Positions 17,550-26,923 of a stretch of DNA of 64,000 nucleotides are shown here, piece after piece. Position 1 is the first letter of the stretch. Each line of letters opens with the position of its first letter. The position numbers were made by a program, and so were the translations under genes. Source of the DNA: Azospirillum ramasamyi (lineage in GTDB: Bacteria > Pseudomonadota > Alphaproteobacteria > Azospirillales > Azospirillaceae); assembly GCF_003233655.1 (NCBI RefSeq), contig NZ_CP029829.1, positions 1,436,978 to 1,500,977 of the forward strand. Direction: 5' to 3'. The notes below the pieces were generated by a model that was not told where the DNA came from, did not search any database, and saw nothing but the letters and a program-made list of their open reading frames with translations.

Positions 17550-19688
17550 TTAGGCCGATGCTGGCAGGGCGATGTGCTCGTCTTCGGCGGCCAGCAGCCG
17601 CTCCACCGCTTCCGGCGGGGCCGGGCGGGCGAAGTGATAGCCCTGGGCGTACTTGCACAGACCGCGCAGATACACCGCTTCGTCCGCCGTTTCCACCCCT
17701 TCCGCCACGGCGTCGAGCCGCAAAATGGTGGCAAGGCCGGCGATGACCTGGACGATGGCGGCGTTGCCCTCCCCCGTCGACAGCGCGCGGACGAAGCTGC
17801 GGTCGATCTTCAGCACATCCACCGGCAGCTTGTGCAGGTAGGCCAGCGAGGAATAGCCGGTGCCGAAATCGTCGATCGACAGCCGGACGTCCATGTCGCG
17901 GATGCTCTGCATCAGCATCCGGCATTCGTCCGGATCCTTCATCAGCAGGCTTTCGGTCAGCTCCAGCTTCAGGCTGGACGGCGGGATCGGCACGGCGTCG
18001 AGCAGGTCGCGCACCGCCGCGACCAGATCGTCGTCGCGGAACTGGCGGGTGGAGACGTTGACGCTCATGAACAGCGGCACCGGCCGGGGAAAACGGGCCT
18101 GCCAGAGCGCCAGCTGCCGCACCGCCTCGCGGAGAGCCCAGCGGCCCATCGGCGCGATCAGGCCGGTCTCCTCGGCCAGCGGGATGAACTCCGCCGGCGG
18201 AACCAGCCCGCGGTCGGGGTGGTTCCAGCGCATCAGCGCCTCGAAGCCGGCGATGGCCCCGGTCTCCAGCAGGACGATGGGCTGGTAGTGCAGGCAGAGC
18301 TGCTCCTGCTCCAGGGCGGCGCGCAGGTCGGCCTCCATCCGCATGGCGGCCATCGCCTGCCGGCGGAGGTTGGCGTCGAAGACGTCGATGCGCGCCCGCC
18401 CGCCGCTCTTGGCGCGGTACATGGACAGGCTGGCGTCGCGCAGCATGTCCTCCGCCCGGTCGTAGCCGGTCTGGCTCAGTGCCACGCCGATGGAGGCGGT
18501 GAGCACGAGGTCGCGCCCCTCCTCCAGCGTGATGGGGCGGGAGATGGCGCGCGCCATGCGCTCCGCCGCCTCCAGCGCGTCGCCGGCATCGTCCAGCTCG
18601 TCCACCAGCACGGCGAACTCGTCGGCGGACAGGCGGGCCAGCGTGTCGCCGACGCGGCGGCTGGTGTCGAGCCGCTTGGCGATGATGCGCAGCACGCGGT
18701 CGCCGGCGCTGCTGCCCAGCGCGTCGTTGATCGCCTTGAAGCGGTCCAGGTCGATGATGATCACCGCGAAGGGCCGCGCCGCGGCCCGGCGGTTGCGGTC
18801 CAGCGCCTGCCCGACGCGGTCGAGCAGAAGCGTGCGGTTGGGCAGCCCGGTCATGCCGTCGTGGACGGCGTCGAACAGGATCTGCTGCTCGGCCTTCTTG
18901 CGCGCGGTGATGTCGGTCATCGAGCCGGCCATGCGGACGGCGCAGCCCTTCTCATTGCGCACCGCCAAGCCGCGCACCAGCATCCACATCTCCTGCCCGG
19001 CCTTGTCGCGGAGGCGGAATTCGTGCTGGAGGTGCGAACGCTCGCCGGTCAGGTGCAGGTTGATCGCGGTCCGCAGGCCATCCAGGTCGCCGGGCTGGAC
19101 GCGCTTGAACCACTCGTCGATGGTGTCGCCGATCTCGGCGTCCTCATGGCCCAGCATCGCCTTCCAGCGCGGGGAGTAATAGACCTCGCCGCTGTCGATG
19201 TGCCAGTCCCACAACCCGTCGGCCGCCCCGGCGGCGGCGAGCGCATAGCGCTCCTCGCTCCGGCGCAGGCGCTGCTCGGCGAGCTTGCGGTCGGTGATGT
19301 CGGCGACCGAGCCGACCATGCGGACCGGGTTTCCGGTATCGTCCATCACCGCCATGCCGCGGCAGACCAGCCAGCGCCACCGCGGCTTGCCGGTCGGGTC
19401 GGCGGGCGCATCGGCGCGGCGGACGCGGTGTTCGATCTGGAAGGGGACCGTCAGGCCGACCATCTGCGCCTCGAACGAGGCATGCAGCCAGTCGACGTCC
19501 TCCGGGTGGACCAGCGACAGCCAGTCGTTCGGCCGGTTGGCCTCGCGGCCGGGATCGCCGGGAGGCAGGCCGAGAAAGTCCTTGAAGCGCGGGGAGAGGT
19601 ACAGCGTGTCGCTGCGCAGATCCCAATCCCAGACGCCTTCGGAGCCCGCCTTTTCGGCCAGCAGATATCGGTCGATGTTGGTGTTCAA
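17550..19688 (-). CDS. PAS-PAS-GGDEF-EAL protein, probable cyclic-di-GMP phosphodiesterase
   Basis: Two PAS/PAC sensor domains (about residues 10-135 and 140-265), a GGDEF domain (about 270-435) and an EAL domain (about 450-700) are seen. The GGDEF motif is degenerate: LARLSADEFAVLVDEL has Ser-Ala in place of Gly-Gly, so cyclase activity is unlikely. The EAL domain keeps FEALMRWNHP, SVNVSTRQF and DDFGTGYSSLAYLHKLP, so it should hydrolyse c-di-GMP. No membrane segment is seen. I chose a TTG start at 19688 with GAGGGG upstream because the PAS fold starts there; an ATG at 19826 would add 46 unrelated residues. Placement near flagellar genes suggests motility control. Confidence 0.85.
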   Translation of the reverse strand: MNTNIDRYLLAEKAGSEGVWDWDLRSDTLYLSPRFKDFLGLPPGDPGREANRPNDWLSLVHPEDVDWLHASFEAQMVGLTVPFQIEHRVRRADAPADPTGKPRWRWLVCRGMAVMDDTGNPVRMVGSVADITDRKLAEQRLRRSEERYALAAAGAADGLWDWHIDSGEVYYSPRWKAMLGHEDAEIGDTIDEWFKRVQPGDLDGLRTAINLHLTGERSHLQHEFRLRDKAGQEMWMLVRGLAVRNEKGCAVRMAGSMTDITARKKAEQQILFDAVHDGMTGLPNRTLLLDRVGQALDRNRRAAARPFAVIIIDLDRFKAINDALGSSAGDRVLRIIAKRLDTSRRVGDTLARLSADEFAVLVDELDDAGDALEAAERMARAISRPITLEEGRDLVLTASIGVALSQTGYDRAEDMLRDASLSMYRAKSGGRARIDVFDANLRRQAMAAMRMEADLRAALEQEQLCLHYQPIVLLETGAIAGFEALMRWNHPDRGLVPPAEFIPLAEETGLIAPMGRWALREAVRQLALWQARFPRPVPLFMSVNVSTRQFRDDDLVAAVRDLLDAVPIPPSSLKLELTESLLMKDPDECRMLMQSIRDMDVRLSIDDFGTGYSSLAYLHKLPVDVLKIDRSFVRALSTGEGNAAIVQVIAGLATILRLDAVAEGVETADEAVYLRGLCKYAQGYHFARPAPPEAVERLLAAEDEHIALPASA

Positions 19689-20067
19689 GACCCCTCGCCG
19701 AACCCGTTGGCGGCCTGCGAATGGTGGGGGCCTCCCACCGCTCAGGTCACGATTGTAGGGGCGGATTGGTGAAGAATCGGTGAATGTCCTCGGCACGAGT
19801 GGCTCTATTCCTGATGCCCTTACCACCCCTACATATGCCAGGGGTATGTAACATACCGGAATACTACCACTTCTTCGGCCGGCATTCGCATGAAGACGCC
19901 TTGCCGATCTGCGCGGGGATGACGCGAAGCGCTTTGATCGCAGCGGCTTGCCGGCGGATCGCGCCGTGTGGACGGCATTGCGACGTGGCCGGTTCCCTTG
20001 GGGAGTTTTTTTCCTATACTAGGATAGCCCGCCACTTCCCCTGCCACCTCATCTGCGAACGGCACCG
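19689..20067. other. Intergenic region upstream of recO and the EAL gene
   Basis: This 379-bp divergent region holds an odd palindrome GGTATGT-A-ACATACC (19843-19857), overlapped by CCCCT...AGGGG arms (about 19826-19844). Near recO, TATACT (20015-20020) lies within CCTATACTAGG, with TTCCCT about 16 bp upstream, a possible promoter for recO. No gene is evident. Confidence 0.4.
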
Positions 20068-20790
20068 ATGGATTGGTCCGATCAGGGAATCGTTCTGTCC
20101 GCCCGCCCCCAGGGGGAGGGATCCGCCGTCGCGACCCTGCTGACGCGCGGGCACGGCCGCCATGCCGGCATGGTGATGGGCGGCCGTTCGGCGCGCCAGC
20201 GCGGCACGCTGGAGCCGGGAACCCTGCTCCATGTCCGCTGGCGCGGCCGCCTGCCGGAGCATCTCGGCCATTTCACGCTGGAGCCGGTGAAGGGCTATGC
20301 CGCCAATTTCTTCGACGACGCCCAGGCGCTGGCCGCGCTGATCAGCGCCTGCGCCCTGGTCGAGGCGGCCTTGCCGGAGCGGGAGGCCCACCCCGCCCTG
20401 TTCGACGGGCTGCTCGCCCTGTTCGAGCTGCTGGAAAGCCCGGCCTGGGCGGAAAGCTATGTGCGGTGGGAGATCGGGCTGCTGGCGGAGCTTGGATTCG
20501 GCCTCGACCTCGACCGCTGTGCCGTGTCGGGGGCGAACGACTATCTCGCCTATGTCAGCCCGCGCACCGGCCGCGCGGTGACCGCGTCGGTGGGCGAGCC
20601 CTATCGCGACCGGCTGCTTCCCCTGCCCGATTTCCTGGCCGGGCGCGGCGGCGGCGGGCCGGCGGCGGTGTCCGACGGGCTGCGGCTGACCGCGCATTTC
20701 CTGGAGCGCCATGTGCTGAACGGGCCGCTGCCGCCCGCGCGCGAACGGCTGAGGGAACGTTACGCGAACGCGGTGGCGCGTTCCGCCTGA
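20068..20790 (+). CDS. recO: DNA repair protein RecO
   Basis: RecO helps load RecA onto SSB-coated single-stranded DNA in the RecFOR pathway. The 240-residue protein begins [20 protein letters not shown], typical of the N-terminal OB fold, with [16 protein letters not shown] as the conserved basic loop. The helical C-terminal part carries LPDFLAG and a run of basic residues. The zinc cysteines of some RecO proteins are absent, as usual in Alphaproteobacteria. It lies 20 bp upstream of parC and is probably cotranscribed with it. Confidence 0.95.
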   Translation: MDWSDQGIVLSARPQGEGSAVATLLTRGHGRHAGMVMGGRSARQRGTLEPGTLLHVRWRGRLPEHLGHFTLEPVKGYAANFFDDAQALAALISACALVEAALPEREAHPALFDGLLALFELLESPAWAESYVRWEIGLLAELGFGLDLDRCAVSGANDYLAYVSPRTGRAVTASVGEPYRDRLLPLPDFLAGRGGGGPAAVSDGLRLTAHFLERHVLNGPLPPARERLRERYANAVARSA

Positions 20791-20810
20791 AACTGCTAGA
20801 CCCCATCATC

Positions 20811-23036
20811 ATGAAGCCGCAAAACCCCGCCTCCGAAATTCTGGAAAAGCCGCTGGCCGACGCGCTCGGCGAGCGGTATCTCAGCTACGCGCTGTCCACC
20901 ATCATGTCCCGTTCGCTGCCCGACGTGCGCGACGGGCTGAAGCCGGTGCACCGACGGCTGCTGTTCGCCATGAGCCAGCTCCGCCTGGAGCCGACGACCC
21001 CGCCCAAGAAGTCGGCCCGTGTCGTCGGCGACGTGATCGGCAAATTCCACCCGCACGGCGACAGCTCGGTCTACGACGCGCTGGTGCGATTGGCGCAGGA
21101 TTTCTCCGTCCGCTACCCGCTGGTCGACGGACAGGGCAATTTCGGCAACATCGACGGCGATAACGCCGCGGCGATGCGCTACACCGAAGCCCGCCTGACC
21201 GAGGTCGCCAAGGCCCTGCTGGAAGGCATCGACGAGGACGCCGTCGATTTCCGCCCGACCTATGACGGCGACGGCGACGAGCCGGCGGTCCTGCCCTCCA
21301 ACTTCCCCAATCTGCTGGCCAACGGGTCCAGCGGCATCGCGGTGGGCATGGCGACCAACATCCCGCCGCACAATGTCGGCGAGATCTGCGACGCGCTGCG
21401 CCACCTGATCAAGCACCGCGACGCCTCGATCGAGACGCTGGTCAACTTCATGCCCGGTCCCGATTTCCCCACCGGCGGCGTGCTGGTCGAGTCGCGGGAG
21501 AATGTGATCGAGGCCTACCGCACCGGCCGCGGCGCCTTCCGCCTGCGCGCCCGCTGGGAGGTGGAGAAGCTGGGCCAGGGCACCTGGCAGATCGTCGTCA
21601 CCGAGGTGCCCTATCAGGTGCAGAAGGCCCGGCTGGTCGAGAAGATCGCCGAGCTGCTGCTGGCCAAGAAGCTGATCCTGCTGGAGGACGTCCGCGACGA
21701 GTCGGCGGAGGACGTCCGCCTCGTCCTGGTGCCGAAGAGCCGGAACGTGGATCCCGAGGTGCTGATGGCCTCGCTGTTCCAGGCGACCGACCTGGAGATC
21801 CGCTTCTCGCTGAACATGAACGTGCTGGGCGCCGACCATGTGCCGCGGGTGATGAACCTGCGCGAGGTGCTGCAGGCCTTCCTCGACCACCGGCACGAGG
21901 TGCTGGTCCGCCGGTCCAACCACCGGCTGAAGCAGATCGACCACCGGCTGGAGGTTCTCGGCGGCTATCTCGCCGCGTATCTGAACCTGGACGAGGTCAT
22001 CCGCATCATCCGCGAGGAGGACGAGCCGAAGCAGGAGCTGATCCGCGCCTTCACCCTGACCGACGTTCAGGCCGACGCCATCCTCAACATGCGGCTGCGC
22101 AACCTGCGCAAGCTGGAGGAGATGGAAATCCGGCGCGAGCACGACACGCTGACCGCCGAGAAGAACGGCCTGCTGGAACTGCTGGGCGACGAGACGCTGC
22201 GCTGGAAGCGCATCGCCGAGGGCGTGGCCGAGATCAAGAAGAAGTTCGGCGGCGGCGCGCTGGGCAAGCGGCGCACCGACGTGGCCGACGCCCCGGCGGT
22301 GATCGAGGTGCCGCTCGACGCGCTGGTGGAGCGGGAACCGGTGACGGTCATCTGCTCCGCCAAGGGCTGGATCCGCACGGTGCGCGGCCATCTGACCGAC
22401 GCGGAAGCCGAGGACGTGAAGTACAAGGACGGCGACGCCCGCGGCTTCATCGAACGGTGCGAGACGACCGACAGGCTGCTGGTCTTCGCCAGCAACGGCA
22501 AGTTCTTCACCATCGGTGTCGACAAGCTGCCGCGCGGCCGCGGCTTCGGCGAGCCGGTGCGGCTGATGATCGATCTCGGCAACGACGTCGACATCGTCGA
22601 CCTGTTCCGCCACCAGCCCGGCCGCACGCTGCTGGTGGTGTCGGAGGATGGCCGCGGCTTCCGCGTCGACGAGGCGGAGGTGCTGGCCCAGACCCGCGCC
22701 GGCAAGCAGGTGCTGAACCTGGAGGACGGCAGGTCCGCCCGCATCTGCCATCCGGTGAGCGGCGACACCGTCGCCATCATCGGCAACAACCGCAAGATGC
22801 TGGTCTTCCCGCTGGAGCAGGTGCCGGTGATGACCCGCGGCAAGGGCGTCCAGCTTCAGAAATACAAGGACGCCAGCGTCGCCGACGTGAAGACCTTCAC
22901 GCTGGCCGAAGGGCTGAGCTGGAGGAACGGCGAGCGGAACTTCACCGTCACCGACCTGACCGGCTGGATGGGCGACCGCGCCGGCCAGGGCAAGATGCCG
23001 CCGAACGGGTTCCCGAAGAACAACCGGTTCATGTGA
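20811..23036 (+). CDS. parC: DNA topoisomerase IV subunit A
   Basis: ParC with ParE decatenates daughter chromosomes. The 741-residue product has the breakage-reunion domain starting [20 protein letters not shown]. The quinolone-region sequence is [18 protein letters not shown], and the catalytic Tyr is in [15 protein letters not shown]. The C-terminal beta-pinwheel blades (from about residue 495) include GWIRTVRGH and [14 protein letters not shown]. The GyrA-box of gyrase A is not seen, supporting ParC. The ATG at 20811 gives a normal N-terminus. A strong hairpin follows the stop. Confidence 0.95.
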   Translation: MKPQNPASEILEKPLADALGERYLSYALSTIMSRSLPDVRDGLKPVHRRLLFAMSQLRLEPTTPPKKSARVVGDVIGKFHPHGDSSVYDALVRLAQDFSVRYPLVDGQGNFGNIDGDNAAAMRYTEARLTEVAKALLEGIDEDAVDFRPTYDGDGDEPAVLPSNFPNLLANGSSGIAVGMATNIPPHNVGEICDALRHLIKHRDASIETLVNFMPGPDFPTGGVLVESRENVIEAYRTGRGAFRLRARWEVEKLGQGTWQIVVTEVPYQVQKARLVEKIAELLLAKKLILLEDVRDESAEDVRLVLVPKSRNVDPEVLMASLFQATDLEIRFSLNMNVLGADHVPRVMNLREVLQAFLDHRHEVLVRRSNHRLKQIDHRLEVLGGYLAAYLNLDEVIRIIREEDEPKQELIRAFTLTDVQADAILNMRLRNLRKLEEMEIRREHDTLTAEKNGLLELLGDETLRWKRIAEGVAEIKKKFGGGALGKRRTDVADAPAVIEVPLDALVEREPVTVICSAKGWIRTVRGHLTDAEAEDVKYKDGDARGFIERCETTDRLLVFASNGKFFTIGVDKLPRGRGFGEPVRLMIDLGNDVDIVDLFRHQPGRTLLVVSEDGRGFRVDEAEVLAQTRAGKQVLNLEDGRSARICHPVSGDTVAIIGNNRKMLVFPLEQVPVMTRGKGVQLQKYKDASVADVKTFTLAEGLSWRNGERNFTVTDLTGWMGDRAGQGKMPPNGFPKNNRFM

Positions 23037-23058
23037 GAACTGTATTTGGCGATAACTT

Positions 23059-23086
23059 CCCTCTCCCGCCCCGGGAGAGGGAGTTT
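23059..23086 (+). terminator. Rho-independent-type terminator after parC
   Basis: CCCTCTCCC, loop GCCCC, GGGAGAGGG, then AGTTTT form a terminator about 22 bp after the parC stop. The convergent motE-like gene ends at 23091, so the hairpin may serve both strands. Confidence 0.7.
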
Positions 23087-23090
23087 TCCC

Positions 23091-24131
23091 TTACTTCGGC
23101 GTCGTCACCGTCGCCGACAGCGGCACGCGGCGTTCGACCAGGGCGGAGGTGACCTCCTTGGCCTTGACCGGATCCATCGCGGCCAGGATCGGGGCGGTCT
23201 TCTGTTCCTTCATCTTCTGGATGACGCCCAGCAGGACCGGCATGTCGAGTTCCTCGAAGATGCGGGCCGCTTCCTTCGGCTTCATCGTCTCGTAGATCTT
23301 CACCAGGCTTTCCAGCTGGGCCGACTGCTTCTCGTCGCCCTGGGCCATCAGCTTCTGGATGTCGGCGCGGGTCTTCTCCATCTCCGCAACCTTCTGGTCG
23401 ATCCGCTTCTCGGCGGCGGCCAGCAGGGCCTCGCGCTGCTCCATCTCCTTGGTGCGGCGCTCGATCTCGGCGCGGCGCTCGGCGAAATGCTGAAGCAGTT
23501 CCTGGTTGTTGATGGGACCGAGCGGAGCCAGAGGGGTGTTGGCGGCCGGAGCATTCGCCGCACCGCTTGACCCGCCGGGCGCCGGCGGCGCTTCGCCGGG
23601 CTGACCGGCGACCGGCGTGGTGGCGGAGGGGACTTGACCGGCCTGAGCCTGGGCGACCTGAAACTGACCTGCTTGAACCTGGCCTGCTTGAACCTGAACT
23701 GGCGGCGTCGCCGGGGGCGAGCCTTGCGGGCCCTGGGCGAGGCTGACCGGGAAATCCGGCAGGCGGGCGTCGTGGGTGGCGAGGTGCCACAGGTCGCCGA
23801 CCCGCACCCCAAGCATCAGCACCGCGACGAAGATGGTCAGCGGCAGCAGCCGGAAACGGACGCTGCGCAGCCGCGCCCGCAGCCGTTCGCTCAAAGGCAC
23901 GCGCGGCGTCGCCGGCTTGCGCGCCTTGGTCTTGACCTTGCCCTTCTTCGCAGGAGCCTTGCCCACGGCGGGACGCACCGCCGGCAGTTGCGTCTGCCGG
24001 GCCTGCTGGGCCGCCAGCGTGGAGGAGGTGCGGACGCCGGTCGGCGCGGCGCCGGCCGGGCGGATCACGACCTTCTGTTCCTGGGAAGCACCCGCCGCAG
24101 CGGGCTTGCCGTCACTGTTGCGCATGGTCAT
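23091..24131 (-). CDS. MotE-like flagellar protein (MgtE-N/FliG-like C-terminus)
   Basis: The 346-residue protein has a basic N-terminal region, one membrane segment (RLLPLTIFVAVLMLGVRVGD, about residues 93-112) and a Pro/Gln-rich periplasmic linker with repeated QAGQVQAGQ-type units. A coiled coil (about residues 215-285, RRAEIERRTKEMEQREALLA) follows. The C-terminal domain PKEAARIFEELDMPVLLGVI is the MgtE-N-like fold seen in MotE, a chaperone for the periplasmic motility protein MotC in rhizobia. It overlaps the DUF6468 gene by 4 bp and closes the fliL-fliM operon, so a motor or basal-body role is likely. Confidence 0.8.
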   Translation of the reverse strand: MTMRNSDGKPAAAGASQEQKVVIRPAGAAPTGVRTSSTLAAQQARQTQLPAVRPAVGKAPAKKGKVKTKARKPATPRVPLSERLRARLRSVRFRLLPLTIFVAVLMLGVRVGDLWHLATHDARLPDFPVSLAQGPQGSPPATPPVQVQAGQVQAGQFQVAQAQAGQVPSATTPVAGQPGEAPPAPGGSSGAANAPAANTPLAPLGPINNQELLQHFAERRAEIERRTKEMEQREALLAAAEKRIDQKVAEMEKTRADIQKLMAQGDEKQSAQLESLVKIYETMKPKEAARIFEELDMPVLLGVIQKMKEQKTAPILAAMDPVKAKEVTSALVERRVPLSATVTTPK

Positions 24132-24745
24132 CCGAGCCCCTTACCGGCATTCTCGATCGCCTGCAGAAGTTCGCGTTCGGCCCGGGACAGGCTCTCGCCG
24201 TCACGGGTGATCGGATCGCGCGGTTCGGCCTGCGGTTCGGCGCGGGCGACGGCGCGTCGAGGCGGCGCGTCCAGCCGGGCCGGCGGCGGAGCGTGGTCGT
24301 CATGGTCGTGATCGTCCTCGACCGGCAGGCTGCGCAGCGCCGCGCGCGGAGCCACCAGCGGCGCCTTGGCCGGGATGCGCGAGGCGAGCGCCGGCGCCAC
24401 GGCATTGGAGCGCCGGCCGCCGTCACGCTCGCCGACGCTGCCCAGCCGGTTGGCCAGCGCGTCGGCCGCCTCGATCATGAATTCCAGCTCGTCGCGCAGG
24501 GTCTGCGCCTTGTTGACGGTGCGCTGAAGCTCCTCGCCGGTGTCGCCGGCCGCCTTCTTCAGCGTGCGGACGCCGGTCTCCGCCCGCGCCATCGCATCGT
24601 TCAGGCCCTGGATCAGCTCGGCCATCTCGCCGCGGCTCTCGCGCAGCGCGATGATCTGCCGGTTCAGGATGATCGCATAGGCGATGGTCGCGGCCAGCAG
24701 GCCGACCATCACGACGTCGATGATGATGGAGACCAGCGGACTCAT
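24128..24745 (-). CDS. DUF6468 flagellar-operon protein
   Basis: The 205-residue protein has one N-terminal membrane segment (LVSIIIDVVMVGLLAATIAY) followed by a cytoplasmic coiled coil (about residues 28-100, ALRESRGEMAELIQGLNDAM). The C-terminus is a low-complexity tail rich in Pro, His and Asp. The pattern matches DUF6468 proteins found beside fliM in Alphaproteobacteria. It overlaps fliM and motE by 4 bp on each side, so translation is coupled. The function is not known; a structural or positioning role at the motor is an inference from context. Confidence 0.78.
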   Translation of the reverse strand: MSPLVSIIIDVVMVGLLAATIAYAIILNRQIIALRESRGEMAELIQGLNDAMARAETGVRTLKKAAGDTGEELQRTVNKAQTLRDELEFMIEAADALANRLGSVGERDGGRRSNAVAPALASRIPAKAPLVAPRAALRSLPVEDDHDHDDHAPPPARLDAPPRRAVARAEPQAEPRDPITRDGESLSRAERELLQAIENAGKGLG

Positions 24746-25815
24746 AACCTCATGACCTCCTGCTTGGGCAGTTCCTTTTCCAGGCGGACGGCGATGTGCC
24801 CGCCCTTGCGCCCCATCCGTCCCTGGAACATCGACACGTCGCCGCAGCGCAGCTCTATGGCGCCGTCGGGGGTGGCGTTCAGCAGGATGCGGGTGCCGAC
24901 GCGCCAGTTCAGCACGTCGTGCAGGGTCATCGTCACTTCGTCGAGCACGGCGGACAGATCGACGTCGGTCACCATCAGCTCGGACGCCAGATGGGTTTCC
25001 CAGATCGAGTCACGGCCGAACTTCTCGCCCATGAACATCTGGAGCAGCAGTTCGCGCACCGGCTCCAGCGTCGCGTAGGGGATCATCAGCTCCAGCCGGC
25101 CGCCGCGATCCTCCATGTCGATGCGCAGCTTGACCAGCACCGCCGCGTTGGCGGGCCGCGCGATGGTGGCGAAGCGCGGGTTGGTCTCCAGCCGGTCGAA
25201 GCGGAAGGTGACGGGCGACAGCGGATCGAAGGCGGCGGACAGGTCGGACAGCACCACATGGACCATGCGTTCCACGAGGTTTCGTTCGATGGTGGTGTAG
25301 GGACGCCCCTCGATGCGCATCGCCGCGGTGCCGCGCCGGCCGCCCAGCAGCACGTCGACGATCGAATAGATCAGCGCGGAATCGACGACCATCAGGCCGT
25401 AGTTGTCCCACTCCTCCGCCTTGAAGACCGACAGCATCGCCGGCAGCGGGATGGAGTTCAGGTAGTCGCCGAAGCGGACCGAGGAAATCTGGTCGAGGCT
25501 GACCTCGACGTTGTCGGAGGTGAAGTTGCGCAAGGACGTGGACATCATGCGGACGAGGCGGTCGAAGACCACCTCCAGCATGGGCAGGCGTTCGTAGTTG
25601 ACCAGCGCCGAGTTGACCAGCGCCATGATGCCGGAGTTGTCGCCGTCGCCGGCGCCGCCCTGGTCGAAGCCCAGCAGGCTGTCGATCTCGTCCTGGTTCA
25701 GGACGCGCGTCGACCCGCCGCCGCCCATGTCGCCGACATCGCCGCCGTCCTCGGCCAATGCCGCCCATTCGGCGGCAAGCCGTTCTTCCTCGCTCAGTTC
25801 ACCGGTGTCGCTCAT
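24742..25815 (-). CDS. fliM: Flagellar motor switch protein FliM
   Basis: FliM builds the C-ring and binds phosphorylated CheY. The N-terminal CheY-binding motif is seen in LNQDEIDSLLGFDQGG (about residues 39-54). The CheC-like middle domain follows (SLDQISSVRFGDYLNSIPLP, VDVLLGGRRGTAAMRIEGR), and the C-terminal SpoA domain ends with MFQGRMGRKGGHIAVRLEKEL. Length (357 residues) is normal. It lies 28 bp after fliL and overlaps the following DUF6468 gene. Confidence 0.96.
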   Translation of the reverse strand: MSDTGELSEEERLAAEWAALAEDGGDVGDMGGGGSTRVLNQDEIDSLLGFDQGGAGDGDNSGIMALVNSALVNYERLPMLEVVFDRLVRMMSTSLRNFTSDNVEVSLDQISSVRFGDYLNSIPLPAMLSVFKAEEWDNYGLMVVDSALIYSIVDVLLGGRRGTAAMRIEGRPYTTIERNLVERMVHVVLSDLSAAFDPLSPVTFRFDRLETNPRFATIARPANAAVLVKLRIDMEDRGGRLELMIPYATLEPVRELLLQMFMGEKFGRDSIWETHLASELMVTDVDLSAVLDEVTMTLHDVLNWRVGTRILLNATPDGAIELRCGDVSMFQGRMGRKGGHIAVRLEKELPKQEVMRL

Positions 25816-25843
25816 CGGCCCACATCCCCACCTGACCGCGCCC

Positions 25844-26395
25844 TCACTGGACCAGCATTTCCTTGAACAGCACGTCCTTCACCTTCACCGGATAGGCGGC
25901 GGCGGTGATGCGCAGAAGCAGTTCCTGGCGCAGCCGGTACATGCCGGCCGAACCGCGCAGATCCTCCAGCCGCAACTCGCGCAGGTAGACCTGGAAATTG
26001 TCGATGATGCGCGGCAGCACATGCTCCACCGCCCCCACATCCTCCGGCTTCGACAGCTGGATGGAGATCTTGATCTTCAGGAAGGCAGGACGCTTGTTCC
26101 CGGTGTTCAGGTTCACCAGCATGTCCGGCAGGTCGTAGAAGACCGGGGCCGCATTCGGATCGGGCTTGCCGGGTTCGGCCCCATGCTGGCCTTCCGCCGC
26201 GGCATGTTCGCCCTCGACCGCCTGCTCCTCCTTGCCCAGCAGGCCGTCGAGCAGGCCGGAGAAATAGACGCCGGCGCCGGCGCCGATCAGCAGGACCAGG
26301 GGAAGGACGACGAACAGGACCAGCTTCTTGCCGCTGAATTTCTTCCGCGGCAGGCCGTCGGTCGAAAGTTCGCCGGCGTCGGTTTCGGCAGCCAT
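25844..26395 (-). CDS. fliL: Flagellar basal body-associated protein FliL
   Basis: FliL surrounds the stator at the basal body and supports torque. The 183-residue protein has a short cytoplasmic segment, one membrane span (KLVLFVVLPLVLLIGAGAGV), a charged linker, and a periplasmic FliL domain (about residues 98-183: FYDLPDMLVNLNTGNKRPAF, LKIKISIQL). It is the first gene of the fliL-fliM-DUF6468-motE unit, whose promoter must lie in the 528-bp region shared with flgF. Confidence 0.93.
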   Translation of the reverse strand: MAAETDAGELSTDGLPRKKFSGKKLVLFVVLPLVLLIGAGAGVYFSGLLDGLLGKEEQAVEGEHAAAEGQHGAEPGKPDPNAAPVFYDLPDMLVNLNTGNKRPAFLKIKISIQLSKPEDVGAVEHVLPRIIDNFQVYLRELRLEDLRGSAGMYRLRQELLLRITAAAYPVKVKDVLFKEMLVQ

Positions 26396-26923
26396 GACAT
26401 CCTGGTTCGTTCGAGGTGCGCAACAGGTGCAGGCATCCGTCGCCCGCCCTACCGTCTGTCCATGTCAAAGCTACTTTTAGGATAGTTAATAACTCCTTTC
26501 GAGTGGCTGGCGAGACACCCCGGACGAGCAGGTTTCATCAGGTTGTGGCCGTTTCGGCACGGTTCTTGATTGGGGCTGCCCGGCAGTCCGCCCCGCCCCG
26601 GCCGTACAGGCCCCGGCCATGCCCGGACTCCATCCGCCGCGATCCGCCGTCCCCTTGGACCGGCCGGGCCGCCGCCCATCGCCCCGCCGCCATACCCTTG
26701 CGGCGGGAACGGGAGAGTCTTGCCCGGCGGAACCCGGCAAGCTTCGCCCCCGTCCCGGCAGATTCTGCCCGGCATCCCCTGCCCCATCCGGCGGGATCGC
26801 CCCCTGCTTGCCCGGTTTCGGCGGCTTTCCAGGCTTCCGCGAAGTTGGCACGGTGCCTGCAATACCCCTTTCGCCGGTCGGACGCTGTCGCCCGATCAGT
26901 TCGCAAGGTGAAGAGGCCGCAAG
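26396..26923. other. Divergent intergenic region fliL/flgF
   Basis: This 528-bp region separates two flagellar operons. The part nearest fliL includes the AT-rich sequence TTTTAGGATAGTTAATAAC (26475-26493), loosely similar to a CtrA box (TTAA-N7-TTAA). The flgF side carries the sigma-54 site. Frames over the GC-rich middle do not resemble proteins. Confidence 0.45.
26845..26861 (+). promoter_or_regulatory. Sigma-54-type promoter upstream of flgF
   Basis: TTGGCACGGTGCCTGCA matches the sigma-54 consensus TTGGCACG-N4-TTGCA except for one base. The invariant GG (26847-26848) and GC (26859-26860) are separated by exactly 10 bases. Transcription would start near 26873, about 50 bp before flgF. Confidence 0.75.

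Noticed and set aside
17409-19772. 787-residue plus-strand frame
   Set aside because: It covers the PAS-GGDEF-EAL gene on the other strand and has no recognisable domain.
20796-22751. 651-residue minus-strand frame
   Set aside because: Antisense to parC, with typical shadow composition.
26449-26862. Minus-strand frames in the fliL/flgF gap
   Set aside because: Arg/Gly/Pro-rich shadow sequence over a promoter region, with no domain.
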